Below are positions 1 through 5,302 of a stretch of 6,128 nt of DNA, piece after piece. The notes under the pieces are model-generated. The model was not told where the DNA came from. It saw only the letters and a program-made list of their open reading frames with translations, and made no database searches. Origin of the DNA: Methanobacterium sp. PtaU1.Bin242 (lineage in GTDB: Archaea; Methanobacteriota; Methanobacteria; Methanobacteriales; Methanobacteriaceae); assembly GCA_002067565.1 (NCBI GenBank), contig MVQZ01000059.1:1-6128 (forward strand), read 5' to 3'. Every line of letters begins with the position of its first letter. Positions within the stretch are counted from its first letter, which is position 1. The position numbers and the translations under genes are program-made.

Positions 1-71
1 CCAAGGGCAGCCAGCACCGCATTGGCAGTAGTGGTGCCTGCAGGTATGCTCTCACCGATCATGACAAAGTC
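1..71 (-). other. CobT-like (NaMN:DMB phosphoribosyltransferase family) fragment joined to uL24
   Basis: Residues 37-60 of the frame contain [11 protein letters not shown] followed by NAVLAALG. The glycine-glutamate then glycine-threonine-threonine pattern matches the motif I know from archaeal CobT-like proteins (the UPF0284/TIGR00303 group, usually with GES-x-P-GGTTTA). It parallels the GEMGIGNTT substrate-binding motif of bacterial CobT, which makes alpha-ribazole phosphate for the cobamide lower ligand. Nothing in it resembles a KOW domain. The segment also looks richer in G and C than the flanking ribosomal spacers. Only about 24 residues are visible, so the family call rests on one motif recalled from memory. 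It is an internal piece of such a protein, with neither its start nor its end in view. Confidence 0.6.
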
Positions 72-179
72 ATATCTTTCCCTTAGCTCCTCAGAAAGAG
101 TAACGCTCATTAGTTTATGGCGTACATGTAATGGTGCTTTATAGCGGAATTTCCTCTGTTTTCTTGGCTGTTTTGACAT
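1..179 (-). CDS. rpl24: Ribosomal protein uL24 N-terminus, running in frame into foreign CobT-like sequence (partial, chimeric)
   Basis: The frame starts with ATG at 177-179. It is preceded by GGTGAT (184-189), a good match to the archaeal 16S anti-Shine-Dalgarno, four bases upstream. Residues 1-36 begin [10 protein letters not shown] and include [11 protein letters not shown] and [10 protein letters not shown], which is the typical N-terminus of archaeal uL24, the KOW-domain protein that binds 23S rRNA early in 50S assembly. Its place directly after uL14 is the canonical archaeal one. A normal uL24 continues with a Gly-Arg-Arg-Ser segment and the KOW domain, usually to about 115-150 residues in all. 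Here, from about residue 37 (position 71 downward), the sequence is unrelated to uL24 and resembles archaeal CobT-like proteins. No stop or frameshift marks the join, and the frame runs off the window edge. The start and the uL24 identity of the first 36 residues are well supported. Whether a single protein like this exists is doubtful. Confidence 0.75.
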   Translation of the reverse strand, partial: MSKQPRKQRKFRYKAPLHVRHKLMSVTLSEELRERYDFVMIGESIPAGTTTANAVLAAL

Positions 180-241
180 ATCAATCACCGTTAAATTTAA
201 TAAATAAATTTTTAAGAATTATCATTACTTGGTTAATTTTT

Positions 242-640
242 TTAGACTATAATGGTAGCAGCACTTCCTATGGCTGGCCATCTGTCTGCTGCTTCTTTAG
301 CAACTGGTCCTCTTATTTCAGAACCTTTAAGCACTCCCTCTGGGCTTAATATTACTGCTGCATTGTCTTCAAATTTCACCCTTAAACCGTCTGCTCTTTT
401 ATATTCCTTTTTCTGCCTGACTACCACTGCGGTGGTGACTTCTCTTCTCATTTCCACTGAGCCTTTTTTAACGGAGATCACTACCATATCACCTACACCT
501 GCACTGGCTAATCTTCTTCTAACCCCTTTATATCCTTTAACCGATACGATTTCTACTTCCCTGGCACCAGTGTTGTCTACACATTGTAATCTAGCCCCGA
601 TTGGTAGTGATTTTGCAACATTGGATGTGATAGCCTTCAT
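242..640 (-). CDS. rpl14: 50S ribosomal protein uL14 (L14)
   Basis: uL14 binds 23S rRNA on the subunit interface of the 50S particle, contacts 16S helix 14 and forms part of the landing site for several translation factors. The 132-residue product has the normal archaeal length and is complete. Family signatures are visible: [10 protein letters not shown] at 19-28, the [22 protein letters not shown] block at 39-60, and [12 protein letters not shown] at 87-98. The C-terminus [22 protein letters not shown] (111-132) is also typical. The ATG at 638-640 follows the uS17 stop codon after a single base, and a GGGGA Shine-Dalgarno lies inside the last codons of uS17, so the two genes are translationally coupled. 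This is a routine call with no anomaly in the protein. Confidence 0.97.
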   Translation of the reverse strand: MKAITSNVAKSLPIGARLQCVDNTGAREVEIVSVKGYKGVRRRLASAGVGDMVVISVKKGSVEMRREVTTAVVVRQKKEYKRADGLRVKFEDNAAVILSPEGVLKGSEIRGPVAKEAADRWPAIGSAATIIV

Positions 641-641
641 T

Positions 642-959
642 TCAGTCTCCCCTAACTTCTATTACAACGAAATGTTTGGTTTTACTTAGAGGTCTGCATT
701 CTGCGATTTTTACCACATCTCCCACATTTAAATCTATGCAGTCTGGTTTGTGCGCGTTAATTTTGGATTTTCTTTTTTCGTATCTTTCATATTTCCTGAT
801 AAACTTGTAAAAACTTCTTTCTACAGTGATAGTTCTCTCTGCCTTGTCACTGGTAACGATTCCCTCTAATATCTGTCCTCTTACCGGTAGATTTCCATGG
901 AAGGGGCAGTTTGGGTCATCGCATTTATTTTTTGGTTCTGTAACGTCGATACCAATCAT
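642..959 (-). CDS. rps17: 30S ribosomal protein uS17 (S17)
   Basis: uS17 is a primary 16S rRNA-binding protein with an OB fold that acts early in small-subunit assembly. The product has 105 residues, the usual archaeal length. It carries the archaeal N-terminal extension with [10 protein letters not shown] at 13-22 (C13, C18 and H21), then LPVRGQ (24-29), the [11 protein letters not shown] stretch (56-66) and [15 protein letters not shown] near the C-terminus (86-100). The ATG at 957-959 is preceded by GGTGAT (963-968) with only a three-base spacer, which is shorter than usual. The protein start nevertheless agrees with homologues that begin MIGID or MVGID. The gene follows a 180-bp AT-rich gap and is coupled to uL14 downstream, so this pair may have its own promoter as well as read-through from upstream. 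Confidence 0.96.
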   Translation of the reverse strand: MIGIDVTEPKNKCDDPNCPFHGNLPVRGQILEGIVTSDKAERTITVERSFYKFIRKYERYEKRKSKINAHKPDCIDLNVGDVVKIAECRPLSKTKHFVVIEVRGD

Positions 960-1139
960 AATATCACCAATTCATCGATTTGTTAAATATTTTATATTAT
1001 TAAGTCTTCTTATTATCTTTAATTCCTTTGATTTTCATTTAAATTATATTAATGATTTACCATCAGTTAATAATGATTATCAAAGGTTAATAGGCTAATT
1101 AGTTTGTTTTACCAATCTTTTTGCCTTTTTTTACTTTCT
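960..1139 (-). promoter_or_regulatory. 180-bp AT-rich intergenic region before rps17, possible internal promoter
   Basis: This is the longest gap in the window and contains no convincing gene. On the minus strand there are two TATA-like stretches, TTAATATAATTTAAAT (1037-1052) and AATATAAAATATTTAA (983-998). The first would place a transcript start near 1020 with a leader of about 60 bases. The second would start transcription at or next to the Shine-Dalgarno. An inverted repeat, CCTTTGAT at 1025-1032 and ATCAAAGG at 1079-1086, flanks the first TATA-like element. In DNA this AT-rich such matches are cheap, so promoter activity is only inferred from the gap length and composition. Confidence 0.3.
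963..968 (-). promoter_or_regulatory. Shine-Dalgarno of rps17, unusually close to the start
   Basis: The minus strand reads GGTGAT here, a six-base match to the archaeal anti-Shine-Dalgarno region. Only three bases separate it from the uS17 ATG, against seven for uL2 and ten for the SUI1 gene in this window. Confidence 0.6.
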
Positions 1140-1424
1140 TTACCAATGTTTCCTATATCTTTTTTTTATCCGGTCTTCTGGACGAATGGCAATTATTTTA
1201 CCATCAATTTCCACTTTTATACCATCTGGCAGTATAAACTGGAAGATAACCGCCTTTTTAGGAATGATCTTTTCTTTACCTTCTTTCTCCTCTATTTTGA
1301 TGGTGTTTTTTGTTTCGTCAATAACTTTCCCGTTTATCCCTTCAAATTCCCTATGGGGACTTTTGACAACTTTAACTGATAAGCCGATAAGTTCGTGTCT
1401 GAATATGTTCTGTGGTGTGATCAT
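1140..1424 (-). CDS. rnp1: Ribonuclease P protein component 1 (Rpp29/Pop4 family)
   Basis: This is a protein subunit of archaeal RNase P, the ribonucleoprotein that removes the 5' leader from pre-tRNAs. Rpp29 (POP4) pairs with Rpp21 and supports the specificity domain of the RNA. The 94-residue product has the length and features of archaeal homologues: [14 protein letters not shown] at 1-14, the Sm-like beta-barrel core with [18 protein letters not shown] (17-34), and the basic RPEDRIKKR near the end (81-89). The orthologous gene sits at the same place in Methanothermobacter (Mth11p). The ATG at 1422-1424 is the only sensible start, because the in-frame codons upstream reach a TAA at 1443-1445 with no other start codon. 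Unlike most genes here it has no clear Shine-Dalgarno. It stands alone between gaps of 81 and 180 bp. Confidence 0.95.
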   Translation of the reverse strand: MITPQNIFRHELIGLSVKVVKSPHREFEGINGKVIDETKNTIKIEEKEGKEKIIPKKAVIFQFILPDGIKVEIDGKIIAIRPEDRIKKRYRKHW

Positions 1425-1438
1425 GACATCTACTATGT

Positions 1439-1492
1439 GTATTTATTTTACATCAGTATCCAAGACCTGAAATGTTTATTTAAGACCTGAAA
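1439..1492 (-). promoter_or_regulatory. Possible internal promoter of rnp1, with repeats bracketing a TATA-like box
   Basis: In the 81-bp gap between the SUI1 stop and the rnp1 start, the minus strand has TTAAATAAACA between two copies of an 11-bp repeat. A second AT box, TAAAATAAATAC, lies at 1439-1450, about 21 bases from the ATG. The first box would give a leader of about 27 bases, and the second an almost leaderless message, which would suit the lack of a Shine-Dalgarno. Both are inferences from position and base composition only. Confidence 0.3.
1462..1492. repeat. Exact 11-bp direct repeat, 20-bp period
   Basis: The plus strand reads AAGACCTGAAA at 1462-1472 and again at 1482-1492, with nine bases between. 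On the transcribed strand this is TTTCAGGTCTT twice. The 20-bp period puts both copies on nearly the same face of the helix. The pair lies wholly in the gap between the SUI1 and RNase P genes. The match is exact and contains G and C bases, so it is not simply AT-rich chance. Confidence 0.85.
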
Positions 1493-1505
1493 CCTTTAAT
1501 ATTTT

Positions 1506-1844
1506 TTAACGTCTTTTTCTACCCTTTCTTTCATCCCTGTCTTTGATCTCTATGGTATCTGAAGAGAAGCCCATGTCAGCTAGAACTTCCTTAACTTTTC
1601 TTTTATGATCACCTTGAAGTTCTATCTGGCCCTTCTTAGCAGTTCCTCCGCAGGCACATTTATTTTTAAGTTCTTTGGTCAGTTCTCTTATGTCAATGTC
1701 GTGCTCATCTATCCCCTCTACTATGGTCATGAGCTTTCCGAATCTTCTTCTTACTGTGTAGACTTTAACTTTTTGAATCTCCCTTGCTATCTCTTCACAA
1801 ACGCAAAGTTCTTCTGGAAGACCACATATCTCACAGACTGTCAT
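1506..1844 (-). CDS. sui1: SUI1-family translation initiation factor (aIF1/eIF1-like)
   Basis: This protein promotes correct start-codon selection on the 30S subunit, where it sits near the P site and monitors codon-anticodon pairing. The 112-residue product is slightly longer than the roughly 100 residues I expect for archaeal members. Four cysteines near the N-terminus (C4, C7, C14, C16, in [13 protein letters not shown]) form a likely zinc site seen in archaeal aIF1. The SUI1 fold follows at about 25-100, with [14 protein letters not shown] (33-46) and [18 protein letters not shown] (63-80). A basic tail, DERKGRKRR, closes the protein. The ATG at 1842-1844 has AGGAGA ten bases upstream (1855-1860), overlapping the last codons of uL29, five bases from that gene's stop. 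Placement between uL29 and the RNase P gene is the normal archaeal arrangement. Confidence 0.95.
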   Translation of the reverse strand: MTVCEICGLPEELCVCEEIAREIQKVKVYTVRRRFGKLMTIVEGIDEHDIDIRELTKELKNKCACGGTAKKGQIELQGDHKRKVKEVLADMGFSSDTIEIKDRDERKGRKRR

Positions 1845-1849
1845 CTATT

Positions 1850-2056
1850 TTAGTTCTCCTTAGTTTTTTCATTCATTATGGTAAGTACACGAGCAATAGT
1901 TCTTTTGAGCTCCTTTATTTTACCTGGATTTTCATAAACTCCAGCTGCAGCGCTTTTTGAAACATTTTTAGCATGCTCTGCCTTGAGTTCATCCAGTTTT
2001 TTCTGGATTTCCTCTATCTCCATTGCCCGAATTTCTTTACTTCTTAATATTACCAT
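1850..2056 (-). CDS. rpl29: 50S ribosomal protein uL29 (L29)
   Basis: uL29 is a small helical-hairpin protein that lies beside uL23 at the polypeptide exit tunnel, part of the docking platform for signal recognition particle and other nascent-chain factors. The 68 residues match the family length. The start MVILRSKEIR, the first helix with EEIQKKLDELKAEHAK (15-30), the linker SKSAAAGVYENPGKIKELKR (33-52) and the close TIARVLTIMNEK (53-64) are all characteristic of the methanobacterial protein. The ATG at 2054-2056 is preceded by AAGGTG with a seven-base spacer. A later in-frame ATG at codon 12 would remove conserved residues and is not favoured. The gene follows a 66-bp gap after uS3 and is nearly contiguous with the SUI1 gene. 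Confidence 0.95.
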   Translation of the reverse strand: MVILRSKEIRAMEIEEIQKKLDELKAEHAKNVSKSAAAGVYENPGKIKELKRTIARVLTIMNEKTKEN

Positions 2057-2059
2057 TTT

Positions 2060-2099
2060 ATAGCACCTTTTTTATAATTTGTGATAGCTCCTTTTTTTA
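2060..2099. repeat. Imperfect direct repeat with duplicated Shine-Dalgarno-like sequence
   Basis: In the uS3-uL29 gap, ATAGCACCTTTTTT (2060-2073) recurs 24 bp away as ATAGCTCCTTTTTT (2084-2097), 13 of 14 identical on the plus strand. On the transcribed strand these read AAAAAAGGTGCTAT and AAAAAAGGAGCTAT, so both contain a ribosome-binding core. Only the copy nearer the gene is correctly placed for the uL29 ATG. A local tandem duplication is the simplest explanation. Confidence 0.7.
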
Positions 2100-2122
2100 C
2101 CATTTTTTTTATTAAAAAAGAA

Positions 2123-2590
2123 TTATTCACTTTTTTCTGAATCTTCTGGCAATTCATCTTCCGGAGTCTTATCATTACTTTCTTTGGATTCATCCTGAGA
2201 TTCTGCTTGAGTTTCAGCTTTAATTTCCTTTGTAGATTCATCAGAAGATTTATCTTCAGATTCCTCTTCAGATTTTAGAGCTTCAACATTTTTTCGAGCT
2301 TTCTCGGATTCATCCGGAGAAGTTTCAACTTTTTCTTCGGATCCTGTGGATTCAACTGGAGTTTCAGCCTCAACTGTTGTTTCAATTTCGGTAGATGCTT
2401 CTTTTGAAACTTCTTCAGCATCTGATTCAGCAATGTCTTTTTCTTCAATCTCTTCAAGATCTTCCTCTGTTTCATCAACTATTTCTGCGATATCTGCAGT
2501 TTCTGTTATTTCCTCAATAACTTCCACATCTTCAACAGATTCAGTTGATTCTTCCTCTATATTTTCAACCAGAGTATCGACCGGTGTTTC
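2123..2590 (-). other. Acidic low-complexity tail region of uS3
   Basis: This covers residues 201-355 of uS3. Residues about 205-260 alternate acidic and aliphatic positions (for example [17 protein letters not shown]) and could form an amphipathic helix or coiled coil. Residues about 261-355 are more polar, with Ser, Thr, Lys and Glu and repeated Asp-Glu-Ser triplets at 293-295, 317-319 and 333-335, and look disordered. The matching DNA has near-repeats of GGATTCATCC (around 2188 and 2307), which fits expansion by slippage or duplication. No stop, frameshift or internal start suggests a separate gene. Confidence 0.85.
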
Positions 2591-3190
2591 TTCCACTTCA
2601 ACTTTTAATATATCAACTTTATCTGGCAGAACTATCCCTGGAGGCATAATTCTAACATAGATTCCCAGAACACCGGGTTTAAGTTGTACGGTGGCAAATC
2701 CTTCTCTAACAAATCTGGTGGAAGGTTCTCCACATTTTTTTATGTATCCGTCTAAGAACTTGGCACATGCTGATCTAGAACCCCTGATTTTACCAGAAAT
2801 AGTAACTTCCACACCTTGAGCTCCAGCCCCCATTATTCTACGTAGTGCAGTATAGGCCACTCTTCTAAAGTGCATACCTCTCTGAAGCATGGCTGCAATT
2901 TTATGGGCCATAATTTTAGGGTTGAGTTCTGGTACATCAACCTCTTTAACTTCAACCTGTGGGTTCTCCAAGCCATAGTTAGATTTCAGGTTTTGGGTTA
3001 TGCTGCGGACGGTTTTTCCTCCTCTTCCAATAACCATACCCGGGCGTTCAGCATAAACAACCACCATGGTTCCCAGAGGGGTAACCTGTATTTCCATTCC
3101 CCCGTAACCGGCTCTTTCTAGTTCTTTTTCTAAGAACTCATCGATTCTTGTTCTTTTAAGACCTTCTGTTACAAAATCCTTCTCAATCAT
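2123..3190 (-). CDS. rps3: 30S ribosomal protein uS3 (S3) with a long acidic C-terminal tail
   Basis: uS3 sits on the head of the 30S subunit at the mRNA entry channel and takes part in mRNA binding and helicase activity. Residues 1-200 are a complete archaeal uS3. They include a type II KH domain with [10 protein letters not shown] at 51-60 (the GxxG loop is GRGG, 55-58) and a C-terminal domain with [15 protein letters not shown] (96-110), [15 protein letters not shown] (131-145) and [17 protein letters not shown] (174-190). Archaeal uS3 usually ends soon after this, at about 200-250 residues. This protein goes on to 355 in the same frame. Residues 201-355 hold 63 Asp or Glu by my count against 13 Lys or Arg, and are rich in Ser and Thr. 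The ATG (3188-3190) overlaps the uL22 stop in an ATGA, and GGGGAG (3196-3201) lies five bases upstream. The core identity is certain, and the role of the tail is unknown. Confidence 0.96.
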   Translation of the reverse strand: MIEKDFVTEGLKRTRIDEFLEKELERAGYGGMEIQVTPLGTMVVVYAERPGMVIGRGGKTVRSITQNLKSNYGLENPQVEVKEVDVPELNPKIMAHKIAAMLQRGMHFRRVAYTALRRIMGAGAQGVEVTISGKIRGSRSACAKFLDGYIKKCGEPSTRFVREGFATVQLKPGVLGIYVRIMPPGIVLPDKVDILKVEVEETPVDTLVENIEEESTESVEDVEVIEEITETADIAEIVDETEEDLEEIEEKDIAESDAEEVSKEASTEIETTVEAETPVESTGSEEKVETSPDESEKARKNVEALKSEEESEDKSSDESTKEIKAETQAESQDESKESNDKTPEDELPEDSEKSE

Positions 3191-3648
3191 TGAATCTCCC
3201 CTAGCACTACTTGTATGTGTGTTGTTGGTGTGTTAAAAGGACTTGCTCTTCCAAAGGCACGGGGAGTCCATCCTCTTATTACATAACCTCGGTGACTTGA
3301 TATATGTACTATTACCAGATTTTCTGTGTCCAATCCCTGATATTCGGCATTGGCTTCAGCGTTTATCAGCACATCTAATATTTGGGTGGCTGCTTTGACA
3401 GGATATCGGCCAGTAGGCCATCCTTCAAGACCTCTGCGGTGACCTACTTTTTTGTTATGTCTCCTGAAGGGTACCGGGGTCTTCATATCTATTACATTTT
3501 TTAGATAATCTTTAGCCTCTTCCAGATCTTTTCCTCTAATAGCGTTGCATATTTCAACAGAATGTTTGGGGGAGATTTTTAGGGATCTCCCAGCTGCTTT
3601 TGCTGTTTTTCCCATATCTTCATTGTAAGCGTATTTGATCTTAGCCAT
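3187..3648 (-). CDS. rpl22: 50S ribosomal protein uL22 (L22)
   Basis: uL22 binds all the 23S rRNA domains during assembly, and its long beta-hairpin lines the narrow part of the nascent-peptide exit tunnel. The 153-residue product has the archaeal/eukaryotic (L17e-like) length. Visible signatures are [21 protein letters not shown] at 20-40, [20 protein letters not shown] (58-77), [15 protein letters not shown] (80-94) and the hairpin and C-terminal strand [20 protein letters not shown] (117-136) with THIQVVLGE. The ATG at 3646-3648 lies five bases from AGGAGAT (3654-3660), which itself overlaps the uS19 stop codon. The stop overlaps the uS3 start, so uS19, uL22 and uS3 form one tightly coupled set. 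Nothing is unusual in the protein. Confidence 0.97.
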   Translation of the reverse strand: MAKIKYAYNEDMGKTAKAAGRSLKISPKHSVEICNAIRGKDLEEAKDYLKNVIDMKTPVPFRRHNKKVGHRRGLEGWPTGRYPVKAATQILDVLINAEANAEYQGLDTENLVIVHISSHRGYVIRGWTPRAFGRASPFNTPTTHIQVVLGEIQ

Positions 3649-3659
3649 GTTTTATCTCC

Positions 3660-4070
3660 TTACTTGAGAGGCACGAACATGGATGATCTAGTTGCACCCA
3701 TACCTGGATCTCCGTGCTGTACTCTTTGTCTGGTCACTGCAAATTCCCCAAAGTAACTGCCAATCATCTCCGGTTGGATTGTAACTTCCACAAACTGCTT
3801 TCCGTTGTAGATTCCAAAGGTCATTCCCACCATTTCCGGCAGAACTATCATGTCTCGACAGTGGGTCTTGATTATACGTGGTCTTCCACCCGTATCTCCT
3901 TCTTTTTTAAGTTTTCTTATTTTTTCTAAAACCTTCTTCTGCCGGGGAAGAAAGCCTTTCCTCAGGGATCTTCTCTGCCTGGATGGGAATAACTGAATCA
4001 CATTATCCAGTGGCATTTGCTGTAACTCTTCCAGGTTATAACCGCGATAACTAAATTCTTTTCTAGCCAA
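3660..4070 (-). CDS. rps19: 30S ribosomal protein uS19 (S19), TTG start
   Basis: uS19 is on the head of the 30S subunit, pairs with uS13 and contacts the intersubunit bridges near the A-site tRNA. The 136-residue product is the archaeal/eukaryotic (S15e-like) form, longer than the bacterial one. It contains [17 protein letters not shown] (40-56), [20 protein letters not shown] (68-87), [18 protein letters not shown] (94-111) and the end [14 protein letters not shown] (123-136). The start is TTG at 4068-4070. The codon just upstream is TAA (4071-4073), so no longer frame exists, and the next in-frame ATG (codon 19) would cut away the conserved [11 protein letters not shown] strong Shine-Dalgarno supports the TTG. 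The gene is preceded by a 130-bp non-coding gap and is closely followed by uL22. Confidence 0.96.
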   Translation of the reverse strand: MARKEFSYRGYNLEELQQMPLDNVIQLFPSRQRRSLRKGFLPRQKKVLEKIRKLKKEGDTGGRPRIIKTHCRDMIVLPEMVGMTFGIYNGKQFVEVTIQPEMIGSYFGEFAVTRQRVQHGDPGMGATRSSMFVPLK

Positions 4071-4074
4071 TTAG

Positions 4075-4084
4075 TCTCCTCCTC
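4075..4084 (-). promoter_or_regulatory. Strong Shine-Dalgarno deciding the TTG start of rps19
   Basis: The minus strand reads GAGGAGGAGA here, a purine-rich site with two overlapping AGGAG cores, and four bases separate it from the TTG. Its strength probably makes up for the weak start codon. Together with the adjoining in-frame TAA it fixes the start of uS19. Confidence 0.8.
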
Positions 4085-4200
4085 AATATTTCTTATTTTA
4101 TGTCCTCATCTGTTAGTGTTCATAAATTGATATTTATTCTACTTTCCAATTTTGTTCTGAATTTCTAATACCGTGTTTATTTCAAGTAGGATTTCTCTTT
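4085..4200 (-). promoter_or_regulatory. AT-rich gap between uL2 and uS19, possible internal promoter
   Basis: Most of the 130-bp gap has no coding content. A TATA-like AATAAATATC occurs at 4129-4138 on the minus strand and would place transcription start near 4108, giving a leader of about 37 bases that includes the Shine-Dalgarno. It overlaps a small dyad, ATAAAT-TGAT-ATTTAT (4122-4137). The promoter reading is an inference from spacing. Confidence 0.3.
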
Positions 4201-4926
4201 TTACCTTCTCTTTCCGGTTCTCTTTGCAGCGATAGAACCTACTTTTCTACCTGGTGGTGCGTGTCTGGAAATAGTAGTTGGTCTTCCTGGGTGTTGTCTG
4301 TTTCCTCCACCATGGGGGTGGTCTACTGCGTTCATGGCCACTCCTCTCACACCTACACTCTTCTTACCTTTGGCTTTCATAGCGTAGTGTCTGTTCCCTG
4401 CTTTAAGGAATGGTTTTTCTTTTCTCCCTCCACCTGCAACCACACCTACAGTGGCTCTGCATGAGGGGTTGAATGCCTTTAATTCACCTGATGGTAACTC
4501 CACAATGGCCTTACCAACATCATGGGTAATCAAAGAAGCGTAAGTTCCAGAAGCTCTGACCAGTTTACCGCCGTCTCCTGGATTTCTTTCTATATTATAT
4601 AGGGGAGTACCTTCCGGAATTTCAGCTAAAGGTAGGGAATTCCCCGGACTTATAGGTGCTGATATTCCACAGGCAATATCATCGTTAATTTTTATGCTTT
4701 CCGGTGCTAAAATAAGTTTTTTTTCATCATTTTCAAATTTAACCAGTGCCAGGGGGGCGCTTCTACCCGGGTCATGAATAATATCCACTACTTTTCCCTG
4801 GAGGCTGCCTTCTTTTTCTATTTCATCATAGAATCTGTAGGCTATTCTCCCTTTAAATCTGTGCGATGCACTTTTGTAAGTAGGAGTTCCTCTGCCTCTC
4901 CTTTGAATTATTAATCTTTTTCCCAT
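4201..4926 (-). CDS. rpl2: 50S ribosomal protein uL2 (L2)
   Basis: uL2 is one of the most conserved large-subunit proteins. It is needed for subunit association and for the integrity of the peptidyl-transferase centre. The 241-residue archaeal form is complete. It starts MGKRLIIQRRGRGTPTYKS (1-19), has an OB-fold domain through about residue 90, then LYNIERNPGDGGKLVRASGTYA (109-130) in the SH3-like domain. It ends with the hallmark HPHGGG at 203-208, followed by GRPTTISRHAPPGRKVG. The His in this motif is the one long linked to peptidyl-transferase function. The ATG at 4924-4926 has AAGGAGGA (4934-4941) with a seven-base spacer. Gaps of 106 and 130 bp separate it from uL23 and uS19, so it may be transcribed partly from its own promoter. 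Confidence 0.97.
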   Translation of the reverse strand: MGKRLIIQRRGRGTPTYKSASHRFKGRIAYRFYDEIEKEGSLQGKVVDIIHDPGRSAPLALVKFENDEKKLILAPESIKINDDIACGISAPISPGNSLPLAEIPEGTPLYNIERNPGDGGKLVRASGTYASLITHDVGKAIVELPSGELKAFNPSCRATVGVVAGGGRKEKPFLKAGNRHYAMKAKGKKSVGVRGVAMNAVDHPHGGGNRQHPGRPTTISRHAPPGRKVGSIAAKRTGKRR

Positions 4927-5032
4927 TTAATGTTCCTCCTTATGGGGTTTTTCGTGCAATTATAATTGAATTTTACTTTGATATTGATTATATCCTTTTT
5001 TTGTATTTGATTATTTATTATTTAAGCTGAGT
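4927..5032 (-). promoter_or_regulatory. AT-rich leader between uL23 and uL2, with a 12-bp palindrome
   Basis: The 106-bp gap holds the uL2 Shine-Dalgarno (4934-4941), a perfect palindrome CAATTATAATTG (4957-4968) and a short inverted repeat GATAT-TGATT-ATATC (4980-4994) that overlaps a TATA-like GATATAATC on the minus strand. This is a candidate promoter or regulatory leader for uL2. In such AT-rich DNA, short symmetrical sequences also arise by chance. Confidence 0.3.
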
Positions 5033-5293
5033 TTAGAATACACCCATTTTAACGGCTATATCTTCTGCACTGTGTTCCGCTTCCAGTTTAATATAGGCTA
5101 CCTTCTCACCCTTAGAGGTTATCTGGGTGTTTACCCTTTCCACCTTCACCGCAAAAAGATCTTCAAATGCAGTTTTTATCTGGGATTTACTGGATGTCCT
5201 TAACACTTTAAAAGTTAATTCATTATTTTGATCAATAGCGTTCATGCTTTTTTCTGTTAAATGTGGTTGTATTATTATTGAATAAGAATCCAT
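5033..5293 (-). CDS. rpl23: 50S ribosomal protein uL23 (L23)
   Basis: uL23 lies at the mouth of the nascent-peptide exit tunnel next to uL29 and is a main contact for signal recognition particle. The 86-residue product matches the short archaeal form. It has the N-terminal signature IIQPHLTEKSM (7-17), the strand and helix ELTFKVLRTSSKSQIKTAFED (25-45), VKVERVNTQIT (49-59) and KVAYIKL (64-70). The ATG at 5291-5293 is preceded by AGGTGAC (5298-5304), whose first bases overlap the TAG stop of uL4, with nine bases between the genes. Translation of uL4 and uL23 is therefore probably coupled. The protein is ordinary, and a 106-bp AT-rich gap follows it. Confidence 0.96.
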   Translation of the reverse strand: MDSYSIIIQPHLTEKSMNAIDQNNELTFKVLRTSSKSQIKTAFEDLFAVKVERVNTQITSKGEKVAYIKLEAEHSAEDIAVKMGVF

Positions 5294-5302
5294 TTAAGTC
5301 AC

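Noticed and set aside
191..200. Palindrome TTAAATTTAA in the uL14-uL24 gap
   Set aside because: A pure A/T palindrome in AT-rich spacer is expected by chance.
131..349. Plus-strand frame of 72 codons spanning the uL24-uL14 gap
   Set aside because: It overlaps the uL24 start and the uL14 end in antisense, with low-complexity hydrophobic translation and no ribosome-binding site.
1506..1844. SUI1 and RNase P genes inside a ribosomal cluster, considered as a novel linkage
   Set aside because: This arrangement is a known feature of euryarchaeal ribosomal operons, for example Methanothermobacter, so it is not new.
2101..2122. AT-only hairpin with T-runs just after the uS3 stop, considered as a terminator
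   Set aside because: The stem has no G or C pairs, the U-tract is short on the transcribed strand, and co-transcribed genes continue downstream. Too weak to call.
2050..2478. Lys/Leu-rich open frames on the minus strand in the +1 frame of the uS3 tail, reaching past the uS3 stop
   Set aside because: Glu-rich GAA/GAG codons read one base later give Lys and Arg codons, which explains both the openness and the basic composition. No Shine-Dalgarno or family likeness was seen.
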